From contig BDSI01000003.1 of assembly GCA_003117195.1 (NCBI GenBank), forward strand, positions 1,054,001 through 1,118,000: 64,000 nucleotides of DNA. The letters are read 5' to 3'. This DNA comes from Eudorina sp. 2006-703-Eu-15 (taxonomy: Eukaryota; Chlorophyta; Chlorophyceae; Chlamydomonadales; Volvocaceae). A model generated the notes under the pieces. It was not told the DNA's origin. It saw only the letters and a list, made by a program, of their open reading frames with translations, and did no database searches. The translations under genes were made by a program, and so were the position numbers. Within the stretch, counting starts at the first letter, position 1. Every line of letters starts with the position of its first letter. Positions 35,001 through 47,694 of the stretch are shown here, in pieces.

Positions 35001-37843
35001 CTGAACATCCCTCAGATGCATGTCGGGATACTCGTCTCCCTCTCCCTCTCCCTCTCTCTCTCTCTCCCACACTCGCTGTCACACACCCATCAGGCCCCTG
35101 CAGGTCTTGAAGTGCGCGCCTGGGCAGCGGAGGACCAATGCCCCACTCCTTTCCAAAACAAGGCCCGAAACCGGAAGGAACGAACCGCCTCGGCGCCCCG
35201 CCATCATCTCTCACTTCGACCAGACTCGAAACAAGTGCCTGGCTATCGCCACTCTGAACTTGCTCCCCTCCTCCTCCTCCTCCACCTCCTCCTCCTCCTC
35301 CCCCCCTCTCCGTATTGAGGTACAAGAGAACGGACATCCATTCAGGGGTCCCGCCTCGAACGCGCTTAGCCTGCGTCATCCGTGGAACGTACGGCAGCAA
35401 AAAGAAAAGGACATGGCAGGAAAGGACCGCAACCTAGCGCGCTGTCACTTACAAAAGCCGCTCATCGCCTTTCCTCCAACTCGCGCAACCTCCTCTGCAA
35501 CCTCTTCTGCATCTCCAATATGCAGCCCTTGCAGACGTCCGGCACTCAATATAATACAGGGTTCAGATGCCGCAACACGGGGGGAACGTGCCCGCGTCCC
35601 GCTCGTCCGTTGGGTACTAATTCAGGCCGCGAAATGCAGCGTCCATACTGCCCTGTACAACATATGACTTAGCCGTACAACTCTCCGTACAATTCCGTAC
35701 ATGTTCCGTCTGTCCGGTGCCCGATATGATGTTGATGCTCTGCTAGACCCCCCGTGGCCGGCCATCAAAGTTGTACGGCAGTGGTGACCGCGTCCCGACC
35801 GCCTCTTTTGCCGCGCGATTCCCCGCTCCATCCTCCCGAACCGCCGGCCACAGCCCACCGCCCATGCGGGAGGGAAACTCACCGTTCGCGAGCTGATCCC
35901 TTCGCCGCCCCGAAAGGATCTACCACCCGTGCAGAAACGATTGCCCGGATGCCACTTCCCCGGGGGGTCATGCCGGGTCCCGCAGCACCACAGCTCGCCC
36001 CGCCGCACGTGCATACCCGCATGCCTGCCCACCCGCCACCCGCATGCCTACCCACTCGCGCAACGAAGATGCAGTTCGTTAATGTCGATGCAAAGAAACC
36101 AGCACACGCGCCTCCGCTCAAGATTTCGAGACTCTCCGAAAAGAGTCTCTTCGGTGGCGGGAGGAGCCTCGAGCGGCGAGTTCGGGGGGGAGGAGCGACA
36201 GGCCCCCGGTGCGCCGCAAGCACCGCCATCCCAGACGAACAGAACAACGCAAAATTGAATCCCAATACTTTCGCTTTATCATTATTAGGTCGGCATAATT
36301 TTTTGTCATTCAAAAAGTTAGTATGTGCTGGCAATGGATTCGACCCGGAGGCGCTTGAAGATACTCTACTGCGCGATATTATAGTCAGCTAACCGCTCCA
36401 ATCGCTCGGCGCCACGCCCTCAGGCGTGATCACCAACCTCCAACCGCCAATCGTATCCAACCAACTCTGTCCGTATTCCTCCAGTGCACACGTTCCCGTT
36501 CCGAGTTCCCGGCCGAATGAAAACACTAGCGCCCTGGCCCCCACAGCCCGTGGCGCGCAAACCACCCTTGCGAAGCCGTGCGTCCAACCCATCCCCACCG
36601 CCCAACCGCCAACCTCCAACAAACAACCACCACGGCAACAGCAGCTGCGGCAGCAGCATCATTCGCATCCCCGACAGACGCAGCAGTGACATCTACAGCT
36701 GAGCGACATGTGTGCGCAATGAACCCCACCCACCCACCTGCGCACTGTCGGTTCTGTCGCATTTCCGTGTCCAGCCCCCCTCCCCCCCAGAGCCCCTTTC
36801 CCCCAAGAGCCCCAAGGCAACTGGCACCTCAAAACGGTGGCCCACTGTGGCCCGCTCAGTGCTTTAGGCCCTCCGACCGCCCGGAGACAGCCACGCCCCT
36901 TCGCACACCTCCCATGTTCCGATGGGGTGGGATGGTTTGGGATGGGATGGGAGGCGCCCACGCTGCTGAGTCGCACATCCGGCCCCCCGAGCGATTCAGT
37001 CCGGCCCGACATGTCGCGATCCGCCCCGGCTCGTCCCGTTGCGGACACGCCACGGGAAGCATGCATTTCACGAGATGTTATCACCTAGACCTGAGCACGG
37101 CGAAAATGGCGGGGTCCCCTCTCCCCCGAACCCGTCCCGCGCCCCCAGAGGCTGGCGGATTGGGACCTGCGTATGCGGCTGCGTTCACCCCCACGGAGCA
37201 ACCTCCGCTGAAAGCCACCCGAGTCGAGAAGTCCCCCGGTGCCCTCTCCCCCCAACCCTACCCACCCCCCTCTCCCCGAGGACTCCAATCACCCACACCT
37301 ACCCACGCCCCGTGCAAAGCCTACATCCACACTGTCCCACAGCCAACATTGCCGGAAGTCGGAATGCACGCGGAAGCGAAACACTGAACTGGGGAAGCTC
37401 GGAAGGAAAAAATACCCTCGAGGTCGGGGGCTTTGCGTGTGCCGCCAGGCGGAAACGCACTCCCCCGGGTCGCATATCGTACAATCGGCGGCTGCGCGAC
37501 CTCACCCTTGCCAACCGCCAACGGTAAGACAGACGGAACGAACCGCCCGCAAACTGCCATAACTGCAACAACTTCGGCCACACGCAAAACATCCCGTGGA
37601 CATCCTGTGGACCGCCAGCGGAGCTGACGGCCAGCGCTGGCCCCGGGGGCCCCTCGGATGATTCCTGGGGGTCCCCCGCAGCCCGAAACACACACACACA
37701 TACATACACACCTCCCTTTTGCCTTGCCTGCCAAAGAACACACACAATATTTTGAAATTTTATTGCGTTCTGGCGCACACACACACACACATACACACAT
37801 CGGCTGTTGCGCTGGACTTCACTTCTCGCGGCTCAGTTCTCTT
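32016..37843. other. long intergenic region, no supported gene
   Basis: Nearly 6 kb without a convincing exon. It contains short direct repeats (a GACACGTCT array near 33770-33830, two copies of GCCTGTGTCTGCGGGTG near 32986 and 33017), CT-rich runs near 35035-35070, clusters of GTACA/GTACG words (34607-34642, 35670-35705) and CA microsatellites near 37687-37710 and 37776-37800. An AT-rich island at about 36240-36395 carries an orphan open frame. I found no tRNA or rRNA. Confidence 0.45.
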
Positions 37844-37848
37844 TTACA
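37844..37848 (-). terminator. TGTAA polyadenylation signal
   Basis: TGTAA on the minus strand lies about 406 nt downstream of the stop of the acidic-domain-repeat gene, a normal 3' UTR distance for volvocine algae. The motif is seen; its use is inferred. Confidence 0.55.
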
Positions 37849-38253
37849 CACATGCATACATGCGCGCCTTTGTGCGACGCCCCCAAAAACGCTAGTAGTA
37901 CAAGGATGACGAATGTAGTCGTACATGACACAGCAACGGGCAGCGCCATGTGCCGTACACCAGCCCTCGAGCTTCCTCCCGCTGGTACGACAAGCTCCGG
38001 CACCAAGGCTACGGGTAGGAGGACCACCGACGGCGGAAACTGTTTACCCGTCCCCGGGCCGAGGAGGGCCCCTGGCCCCCACCCTGGCCCCTGCTCTGAC
38101 CGCGACCCGCACAGCAGGAGGCCCCGTTGGCGTGTTGGACGTGGGGCAACCGACAGGAGGCAACCGACAGGAGGCAGGAGGCCGACGCGCCCTCCCCCTG
38201 CCTCCCCCTTTGGCTCCCCTCACTGCCTGTTCGCTGTCACTGGCTGGCTCACT

Positions 38254-41200
38254 TCAAGGCACGCCGGCGCCCATTGCCGCCGCCGTGGCGGCCGAGGTGA
38301 GCATCTTGCGCCGGGACCAGAGCCGGTTGTTGAGTCGCTTGTTGAGGTACGCGGGCATGTACTCGACGTTGGACAGGTCGGTGGACTTGAGCAGCTCCAG
38401 CTCCTCGAATACGTCCTCCTCACCGATCTCCGCCAGCTGGGCCATCACCTGGGCGGCAGGGAGGGGCGGGGAGGGCAGGGCAGGGCAGGGCAGGGCAGGG
38501 CGGGGAGGGCAGGGCGGGGCAGGGGGGGAGGGCGGGGAGGGCAGGGCGGGGAGGTAGGGGAGGTAGGGAGGTGAGAGCAGGTAGGTGAGGGCAGGGCGGG
38601 GAGGGCAGGTAGGTAGGTGAGGGCAGGTAGGTAGGTGAGGGCAGGTAGGTAGGTGAGGGCAGGTAGGTAGGTGAGGGTAGGTGTGGCCCCTGAGCTCCAT
38701 GAGCCTTGGGCCCCATGGAAGGCCCCGTTTCTTTCCTCGTGGCCGCGCCAGGCGTTATCGCTTAGAAGGTAAAAATCACACGTAAATATCACCTCCGTAC
38801 ACGGTCAACCGATGTACGACCTCCGTCCACAGTCAACCGATGTACGACCTTCAGCAAACGGTCAACCGGTGTACGACCTCCGTCCCGACGCGCCGCACCG
38901 GCCGGCCCCTACCTTGACCACTCCAGCGTCGAAGTGCTTCCACTCCATGAACGAGCACTTGTTGATCAGCTCCTCCAGACGGCGGTACACCCTGTACGGC
39001 AACTTCTGAAGGATCGCCTTGGACGAGACCGGGGTGCTGTTCGCGCGGACCGTGGCTGCGGTGGCCGGCGGCGGGGGAGGGGAGGGGCGGGGACGCGGAG
39101 AGACGTGCGTGTCGGGGGTTTAGGGTTTTAGGGTTTTTTTTAAGGATGTGGACCACCGTCTTCAGGGCAAACAAAGGCAAACCCGCACGTCCCCTCCCAC
39201 CGTCCCACCTGACGGGAGGGAAGGGGCGATGGCGCCCGGCACTCCGGACCCGGCGGGGCCCCCCGCGAGGTGGTAGTTCTTGATGATGTGGTTGATGTAG
39301 GCCGCCATGTGCTGGATGCCGGACAGGTTCTCCGCCGCCAGGGTGCGCAGCGCGCCCACCGCCTCCTCCTCACTCTTCTTCAGGGTGAGCTGGTGTACGA
39401 CACCGTCGTCGAAGTCCTCCGCCTGGGGGAGATGAGAGTGGGGGCGGTGGGACATGAGGAGGAGGTGGAGGTGGAGGTGGAGGAGGAGGAGGAGGAGGCG
39501 GGCCCGATCCGCCGTAGTGACCCGCGGGTCAGTGACGTCACTCACCTTCAGGCCGGGGACGGTGTGGATCAGCTGGATGATTTCCTCGCGCACGCGCGGA
39601 GACAGCTTGCTGTGGTTGGACTTGCCGCCGAACAGATCTCGCCCGACGATGGAAGCCGCCGCCGCGGTCGGATGCGCCATCCCTGGAGCAACCATCAGCC
39701 CACCGGGGGATAGTACGGCAGCAGTCGTGGCGGCGGTGGCGCGACCCAGCGACGCCTGACGGGGAACGGCCAGTGCTGCGCCGCCGCCGCCGCCGGCGGC
39801 GGCGGCGGCGGCGACGCCCATGGCCGCCATCGTCGCCGCAAGGCCCTGCGCCGTCATCATCGCCGTTGCCGTACCAGGCTGAGTCAGGAGACCCGCGGGT
39901 TGGAGTTGGGTGCCGGAGGCCCGGCCGGCGTTGGCGGCGGCGGCGGCCGCCGCCGCCGCCATCTGCAAGCCAGCCGCCGGGCCCCGGGCCGCCATGGCGG
40001 ACCATCCCGTCAGTACGGCAGCGTTGTTGGTCACGCCTGCCGTACCGTTAAGCACATCGCAGCTGTCAAGGCTGCTGTGGCGGCTGCTGCCGTCGGCAGC
40101 GGTGGCGGCGGCGGCGGCGGCGCCGCCGCCGCTCGCATTCGAATTGGCTGATGACACAGAGACGGAGGTGAAGCTCTTGGATGGAGCGGTGGAGCCACAA
40201 GCAGCGACGGCGACGGCGTCGATACGGGGGGCAGCGGCCGCGGCGATAAGGCCCTTGCCGACGGCGGCGGCGACGGCGACGGAGGTAGCACCGCCGGTTG
40301 GACCGGAGATGGTCGCGCGGCGGGCCAGGGTACCCTGGGTCGGGTCTATCTGGCTGAGCGGGTCGAAACCGATGAGGGCCTAAAAGGGCAGATCCCCACG
40401 GGTCGGGGGCGGGGTGGGCGGGGTGGGCGGGACGGGGGTAGGTAGGGGCCGGGTACAGCTCGGTACGGTTGGGGCTCCACACCGCTGAGTGCATGCATGT
40501 GTGCGCGCGAGCTGCATTATCGTACAACATGCGGATGCACGGCACAGTACGGCATAGCACGATCTCGATACGGCCGGCGCCGTACGCCTGCCGGTCGTCG
40601 TGAGCGGCCCGCGGCGTCGACGCGGCGGCCCCTCCCCGCCCGTGTCGAGACGCCGCAGGTGTGTATGTGTCATGAGCTTTTCAGAAACACGGTTGACAAC
40701 AATCAAACATAGCAAGTTAACAACGCAAGCACGCAGATAATAAAAACTCCCAACTGTCAACCTCCCCCAAACAAACAACCTCACCCCACCCCTCGGGACA
40801 GCAGCTTCACCGCCGCGCCGTTCCCACGTGATGCCGTGCACACCTCCAGGGAAAGCGCCATCGGATCCAGATCCAGACCGCCCACCAGGCTGGCCGCCTC
40901 CTCGCTCTGCTCACTCACACTCGGCGACGGTCCCGTTGCCGTACGCGCGGCGAGCGCGGCGGCGCCGGGCGCTGCCGCGCCATTCATCGCGCCGACGCCG
41001 CCGCCATTGGCCGCGACCGCCGGCTGACGACCGGCCGGCGCCGCAGGGGAGCCGCCGCCGGCGCCGCCGGCGCCACCTCCGCCACAACCGCCGTTCGCCC
41101 GAGCGCCAAAGGCCAGCAACCACGACTGCATCGACGGCGCCGCGGCGGCATCCGATGGCGCGCTTCGGCCGCCCATGGAGCTGGAGAGCTCAGCAGAGGA

Positions 41201-44175
41201 CGAATTCCAGGAGGCGTAATCCATGAGGAAGGCGCCGGAGCCGCCCAAGCCGCGACCGACCGACGGGTCGCCGAGCGGCTGCGGCGGCGGCGCCGCCGCC
41301 GCAGCTGCCGCCGCGCCGCCGTTGAGGAACGGCGGTACGAACACTGATGGCGCCGAGCCGACGTGCAGGGTCGCACCGCCGCCGGCGACGCCGCCGTGGG
41401 CGGTGCCGTACCCGAGGCCGAGGCCCGCCAGGGCGCCCAACGGACCCAGGTCGGTGCCCTTAACTCCGTTGACACCGTTAATACCGTTGACACTGTTTAA
41501 ATCGTTGAGACCGTTGCCACCGTTGAGACCGTTGACTCCGTCGCGGCCAAGGTTTGCGGCGGGCTGCTGGGAGGCGGCGGCGACCCGGTCCCAGATATTT
41601 GAAGTCTACGGCAGCGGCGGCAGCAGGGAGCGAGGGACACATCACGCGGCGTCAAAGGATACGGAATATAAAAACCTAGTATGACACCGGGTATGGCAAA
41701 CCCTGGCGTGGCATTAGGGGCGGTGAGGCGGCGGCAGAGGGCTCAAGCGCGGCGGGGTGCAGCGGCTCGGAGTGAAGCGTGTACGGTGTCGTACAGTGTC
41801 GTACGCCAGATCGCACACACGAGGCCCCTTCAGGTGCGCGCCGGGTGTCGGGGAGGATCACCTCGTCCGGAGCGTTGTCGCAAAACCGATGCATTGGCTG
41901 TTGGGTTGATCCGGGTTCAAGGGTATCAGTCCCTCAGCCCACAAAACCACAATGGACCCCGCCCGGTACCTCCCTCGACCTCCCTCACCACCCGGGACCT
42001 CCCAGCTCCCGCACCACACCCTACCTCTTGAGGCGGTGACATGGCGAATATGCCCGTCAGGCTGCTGTCCCCCAACAGCCCCGGCAGCCCGCCGTTCAGC
42101 GACGCCGTCACCGAGCCCCGCCGCTCTGCGCCGCCACCCGCAACCCCCGCGTTGGACCACACGTCCGCGATCTCCGGCGGCACCTGCAGCTCAACCGCGG
42201 GCCCGCCCGGGGACGCCGCCAGTACGGCAGCTGCCGCGGCGGCGGTCGTCATCGTCGACAGTGACTGAGCCCCCCCGGCGGCGGCGGCAAGGGACTGCCG
42301 TGCCATGTCCTGGGCGGCGGCGTTGAATGGCGGGTACCTGCGGCGGCGGTTGACGGCATCCGGGCCGACAGGAACTCAAGGAGTCAAGATACGGTACAAT
42401 GAATAAAGAATCCTGCCAACGGCCAACGGCCAACGGTCATATAAGCCCGCGTCTCGCGGATCGGTGCCAACCGTCCCGAGAATATCCAACCCCATCGTCA
42501 TTGGTGCAGATAGCTCCGACCGGCCTTCCAGAGGGCGCCCATTCTCAAAACCTCAACCATTCACCAACATCCAAAGCGGAAAGAACCCAAGAAACTACAA
42601 CGCGACCGCTAGTGAAGAGCGAATCAAGACTTGATGGGCAGGGGCTCATGCGTCACGACCACGCGGTTTTCTGTACGGCAAACAAGACAGTCGCGGCTAT
42701 ACCGCTGTGCTGGTGACTGACTGACTGGCTGGCTGCGTCGCTGTACCGACCCATGGGTCTCGAATTCGCGCCCACCTCATGCTGCTGCTTAAGCTGTTGC
42801 TCGGCGACGCGCCCTCGGCGGCGCCCGGGGCCTTATTGCACGGCCAGCCAGCTCCAGGGGGGCTCTGTCCCATGCTGGAGCGTCCGTACAGGTCGTTGAT
42901 GCCACGGGGGACTGTGGCGGCGGCGGCGCCGCCGCCGCCGCCGCCATCAGACGCCGGCGGCGGCGGCCTGATGACTCCGCGCTCGGGGTCGTTGGCGCGC
43001 AATGGCACTGGCTCGGAAGCCATCGACTGCAGCAGCGGTGGCGGCGGCGGCGGCAGCGCAGCCGCGATGGTGGACGGCAAAATACGGGACCCGTCGGACC
43101 AAGCGTGGTGGAGGGAGGTCCCCGCTGAGGGTTGCAGGTGAGGCGGCAGCGGCGGCGGCGGCGGCGGCGGCGGCGCCGGCGACGACGGCTCGATCGGCGC
43201 GGGTTGGTGCTGCGACGCGGACGAAATGATGCGCAAGCCGTTGGCGCCCGACGCCGCCGACGGCGAGCTGCGCGCGACTGGGCTGCCGCCGGCAGCGTCG
43301 CCGTACTGGTCCCGCTGCGTCACCAGCGCCGACGGCGACGACGCATCCCGGCCGCTCCAATCGCCAGCCGGCGCCTCATACTCGAAGAGGAACGAAGGCA
43401 GACCGTCGCCCGCCGCGGCGACGGTCCCAGCGGCGGAGCCGTTGACGGCGGCGGCGGCGGCGGCGGCGGCGACGCCGACGCGTTGCCAGGTTTCATAGGG
43501 CACCGTGACGCCAGAGTACGACGGTCGGGCGCTCCAGTTGCCGTTCCTGGCGACGGCGGCGGCGGCGGCGCCGCCGCCGGTGTACCGCATCAGCAGCTCC
43601 ACCGCCAGGCTCGCCACGCGCTCACCCCTGCGTGACAGCGACTCGCTCTGACGAAACACACCGCGGGCGCGCGGCGCCGCCAGCAGTTCCGAAACCCGCG
43701 CCGCCAGCGCCTGGAGCGGCGCCGCGGCCGCGGCAGCGGCGGCGCCGCCGCCGCTCGCGTTGCGCGGCGGCGCCGCCGCCGCCGCGAGCCGCTGCAGCGC
43801 TGCCGCCAGGCGCGCATCCAGCACCGCGAAGGTCCGCAAGTGCGCGGTGAGGTCGTTCACGTGGAGGCTGTACGGCGGCAGTAGCGACTTGGGGTCCCGA
43901 CGAGTCGCCAGGCAGTAGCATGCGGCAATCGCCAGGTATTCGTCATCATCCGTTGGGTGGTTGGGGAAGGCCAACTCGAAGGCGGTCAGGAGGGCTGGTT
44001 CCGGAGCCAGCGCTTGAGGGCTGCCGTCGGCGCCCGGTGGCGATGACACGATGCGCGGCGGCTCCGCCGCCGCCGCGGCGGTGGGAAGTGGGGGACTCGT
44101 GGGGGACTCCGCAGGCGGGGGGAACGGCGGCGGAGGCGGCGGTGGCAGGCCCAGTTCCTTCTGCAGCTGAGGCAT
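38254..44175 (-). CDS. low-complexity protein with two tandem hnRNP-Q acidic-domain-like repeats
   Basis: Seven exons in transcript order are 44175-42776, 42337-42025, 41566-40844, 40379-39546, 39422-39209, 39055-38913 and 38448-38254; phases agree and the sum is 3,822 nt (1,273 aa). The first 1,060 residues are Ala/Gly/Pro-rich with a short VNG/LNG repeat near 41460-41545. The C-terminus holds two all-helical blocks of similar pattern. The first has VREEIIQLIHTVPGLK, FDDGVV, LRTLAAENLSGIQHMAAYIN. The second has LPYRVYRRLEELINK, FDAGVVK, LELLKSTDLSNVEYMPAYLN. Each resembles the acidic domain of hnRNP Q/R (SYNCRIP-type) proteins, so binding of RNA or RNP partners is inferred. No RRM is visible. 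A possible acceptor (CATCGACAG) 15 nt before the ATG would extend the protein upstream with VLWLN, so the start is not certain. Confidence 0.75.
38460..38690. repeat. (GGGCA)n and (GGTA)n-type tandem repeats in last intron
   Basis: The intron between exons 6 and 7 of the acidic-domain-repeat gene contains tandem GGGCA units and then repeats of about GGGCAGGTAGGTAGGTGA. The first type recurs at 63788-63840 in a dynein intron. Confidence 0.85.
38792..38890. repeat. about 36-bp tandem repeat, three copies, with GTACGACC cores
   Basis: Three diverged copies of a unit containing CGGTCAACCGATGTACGACC lie in the intron between exons 6 and 7 of the acidic-domain-repeat gene. Their cores are near 38803-38821, 38832-38850 and 38860-38878. 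Confidence 0.8.
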
Positions 44176-44276
44176 GTTGAGCCAGAGGACCTGTCGATGC
44201 AGTCACGGAGCCATGACGCCGCGTAACGTCGTGTTACGTTCCGCCGGGTGGGGGCATTCTTAATCCATGCAGGTGT

Positions 44277-44281
44277 TTACA
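44277..44281 (-). terminator. candidate TGTAA polyadenylation signal
   Basis: TGTAA on the minus strand could end a transcript from the unrecognised exons at 45.0-46.1 kb. It lies only about 100 nt before the ATG of the next minus-strand gene, so it may be fortuitous. Confidence 0.3.
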
Positions 44282-45011
44282 TGACGGTTGAGCGACATGG
44301 TGGTTGTTTTGCGCTACATGGTGGTGGTGTTGGTCGTCGGCAGGGGGAGCCCAGAGGTGGTTCGAACGTGCTCGCGGTCGCGCGCGCCCGGGGCCAAGAT
44401 GGAAAGTGATTTCTATGGAAGGTGTTCAGCGGCGGTGTTGAATTTCAAAGCACGGCGCATGGTGGGGACGGCTTGGGGAAGGGGGGTTACTTGATGACGA
44501 CGCCCGGAGACGTAGCCCCTAAGAACACGGGGACGTAGCCCCTTAGAACACGTGCGTGCATTCATTCAGTGTCACAATTATTGGAGTGTGATACTGTATG
44601 GTGTAACTTTTTGGCATCTCGACGCTGCAAGCTGATACGGATCGGGAGGTATCTTGCGCGAGCGCGTGAACCCGGTGAACAGGCCGGCACCGCTTCGTAC
44701 ACTCAAGACAGGAAACCGAACCCTGCAGGCGTCATCAAAACTACACGTACAGCACTTATGGCTTCGAACTGGAATATACTCTGCGACGTCATCACAGGTA
44801 CCTAGGCTAATCAGCGGTTGGTTGAAGGCAACATAACAGTCGGTGTGGGCTGAACACGTGCTCCTCGAGCAGCACATGTCCCGGCCGTCCAATACTGCAT
44901 GGACCGTCCGAAACCCACATGAGCAAGTTGTGAATCCTCAATCCCCAATGATGCAGACCCTCAATCAAAGTTGGATTAGAGGCACAATTTTTATTTGTAC
45001 GAACGGCGTAC

Positions 45012-46103
45012 CTGCATGCCCCAGTCAGGATCATTCACAGAGGAATCCAGAACGAAAAGAGCAGAAAACGTAGGATCGGCAAGCGCGGTCTGCAGCTGCA
45101 GTGCGGGCAAGTCCCGACCGTTCGTTGTGTTGATTCCAGTTTGGGAGATGCCCAGAGTCGACCCTGTGCCCTGCAATTGACAACGACGATAGGACCTGGC
45201 TCACGTACGCACGTCGGCGTGACTGCAGTATGCACATTTACTAGGACATGGTAAAGCAGGAACGTCCGAGGAGCGGGCCCTTGCAACACCCTTCGTATGC
45301 ACGAACTGCATTTACCTGCTGTCGAGACGCCAGCTGTCGCCATCTTAATATTTCCTCCAGGTGACAAACCCGTAAGCGCAGCTCGGGGTCGGCAAGCAGC
45401 GTGAGCGCCACTTCTCGCCTGTGGCGGTATTGAGCAAAAACAAAACATCCCAACCGCCGCTCTATACGCCAAAGCAAGGTGATGTATTGTGCTTCGCGTG
45501 GCAGCTATTGCCGATTGTGAGACCCGAAAGCCATCGACAAACGGAGTGAAAAAATTTCTCGCACGCAAGCAAAGGCAGTCCGAAGGGGGGCATGAACCAC
45601 AATTTCGTTTTGCAGGAGGCCATCTTGCATATACGCGTTGGCTACGCAACAACGCGCTCCAATGCGGTCCCCGGAGCCCGCAAGCGGGCAAAGTGAATTC
45701 CCCGCCCATGCCAGGAAAAGCAACCTCCCGACAAAGAGCCTGCAATCCAATCTGAATGGAGAAAGCATGCAAATAAGAGACCGACCATGCGACAACAGTA
45801 ATCCATCAAGCCGTAGTCTGGAGGTCTCGTGTTGAGTCGTCGTCCGGAGGGCCGCGTCTACCCCACACAGCAACCAACGCGCCTTGTTTTAGCTTGCATT
45901 TTGCTCATATCTAGAGCAATCTGAGGCTCCTGAACCACTTACTTTAGCCAGTTACTTGACCCTTGCGTCCAGGCCTTCACAACATAGCTCCGTGCCGCAG
46001 ACAAGTACTCGCGCGCGTAGACAGCGTAGTTGCCCATCGGAGGTCGCAAGAAGGCGCGACCTCCCTCCTCTTTGCTTGCGTTCCGTGTCATGGCCTTGCG
46101 CAA
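45012..46103 (-). CDS. unrecognised multi-exon gene (internal exons only)
   Basis: Three exon candidates in transcript order have good borders. The first, 46103-45943, contains NYAVYAREYLSAARSYVVKA and ends in phase 2. The second, 45504-45316, contains LLWRIERRLGCFVFAQYRHR and LRVCHLEEILRW. The third, 45170-45012, contains ISQTGINTTNGRDLPALQL and LFVLDSSVNDPDW. The last two join in phase 0. A linking exon around 45590-45760 (after GATTGCAG) and exons downstream near 44790-44890 are possible but unresolved. Composition is unlike the shadow frames, so I believe this is a real gene; I recognise no domain and assign no function. Confidence 0.42.
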
Positions 46104-47694
46104 CTTACATTTGCAGACCAAACCCTAAGCCCTAAGGAAAAGCCACCTGGCCCCTAATTACAATGTGGTGTTTCTCAGGTACGCATTCAGACCTGTGCTC
46201 AACCTCGCGCGGCAAAGACCAGCATGAAATACAGCTTCGAGAGGGAGCAAGAGCTTCGGTGGTTAGAAAGGTGCGTTAGGTGCTCGCACATACAAAAACA
46301 CTAACAACCCATCATTTCTAGAAATGATATGTTACTTATGTATGTATACGCAGAGTTTCTGTCGTTCCCAATGCGCCGAGGCCATTGGTTGGGCACATCG
46401 CCTGGATCAGAGCACAATCAGGCTAAACGAACCGCATTCAATAAAGCTTGCAAAATGCAAATATTTTCCATAGTTTTCAAGCTGCTATACTTAACATAGG
46501 GGCAGGACTCGGATATTCGGCCCTGGCCTGACCCCGGACTTCACCTACGCCAGGGCCTTTCACGGTAATATTCAATAATAAAGGCTGAAACACTGATTGG
46601 GATCCAACCTCGCGTGTTTCAGGCGGTCGCCGCGATATATTATGTTACAACCATGGCTACCCTGGTCAGCCGTGCCCCTACCTTTCGGCGCTAGTGTTTA
46701 CGCTGTGCATTTGCTTGAAATTTGATGATAATGAACAAAAGTGTTGCCCTCTGCTTGATGGAGTGTGAAATCATCAGATCGGCTTGCCGCCAACCCACTG
46801 CGCCAACCGTTCCGGTCATCGACGTTGCGACGCACGTGGCTTGCAGTGGTTGCGGATAGTTGCATTCGCTGCAAGTTACCCAATGCCTTTTGAATTTCTG
46901 GACAGACTACAGCTTATAGCCTTCAAATGGTGCGAAGCTGATGTCATAACAGTTGTAGGCGAGTCACGTGCATCAAAAGCCTGCACTTGCTTCCCTTCTT
47001 ACACGGTATAGTACAATAGCAATTCCACATCCAACCTATGACCATACAACCTCACGGCGCCCCTTTCGTACTTGTCAGTTCTGCCCATTCTTGAATTCCT
47101 GCTGAGCTTTGTACGGCGCACGGCGCACCCGACGCCCTGTCCCGCCCCGTCCTCGATAGACCGGCTAGACGACATACTTGTGAGCTGCAGCTACCAAAGG
47201 CCACCGTTTATCGCAACAGGCGAAGCTCACAAACCCAGTACTTGCTTCCGTGGCGACAGGCAGCGGTTCGTGCGCATCCACATTCCACAGGCCATCACGG
47301 GCGCAGCAGGTTTCAATGTCCTTCGCTACGAGGTGCACATTTACTTACCCTTCATTCAAATTACACATTGTGCCGTACTAGCACCTGCTTTACATGAATG
47401 CATGTAAGAAAATTACCGTACAACGGACACAACAACGGGACCAGCGGACAGGCTCCAGCGACGCGCCGTTGACGGAAAAACAAGGAAACCCTGCACCAAC
47501 CCGCTGAGAAGAAAGTATAGGCACCAGGACTGTCAGCACAGCCATGGTAGAATGAGACGGCGCGAACGTGCTCCAGGTCTCTCAACGTTCTCCGCATCGG
47601 CCAGCCTTGCTGCCTCGCGTTGGGCGCACTCGACACACACCGCAACGCCGCCGCCTGCTCTCAGTCAGTCGAGACCCCTGCCGGATGAAACAGC
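46104..47694. other. AT-rich region, no supported gene
   Basis: Open frames such as 46698-46883 (-) and 47072-47407 (+) show no signature. An 18-bp perfect palindrome (ATCATTTCTAGAAATGAT) lies at 46311-46328. The promoter of the unrecognised minus-strand gene may lie here. Confidence 0.4.

Noticed and set aside
41890..41945. tRNA-like GGTTCAAG loop near 41918
   Set aside because: No acceptor stem, D arm or anticodon arm pairs around it.
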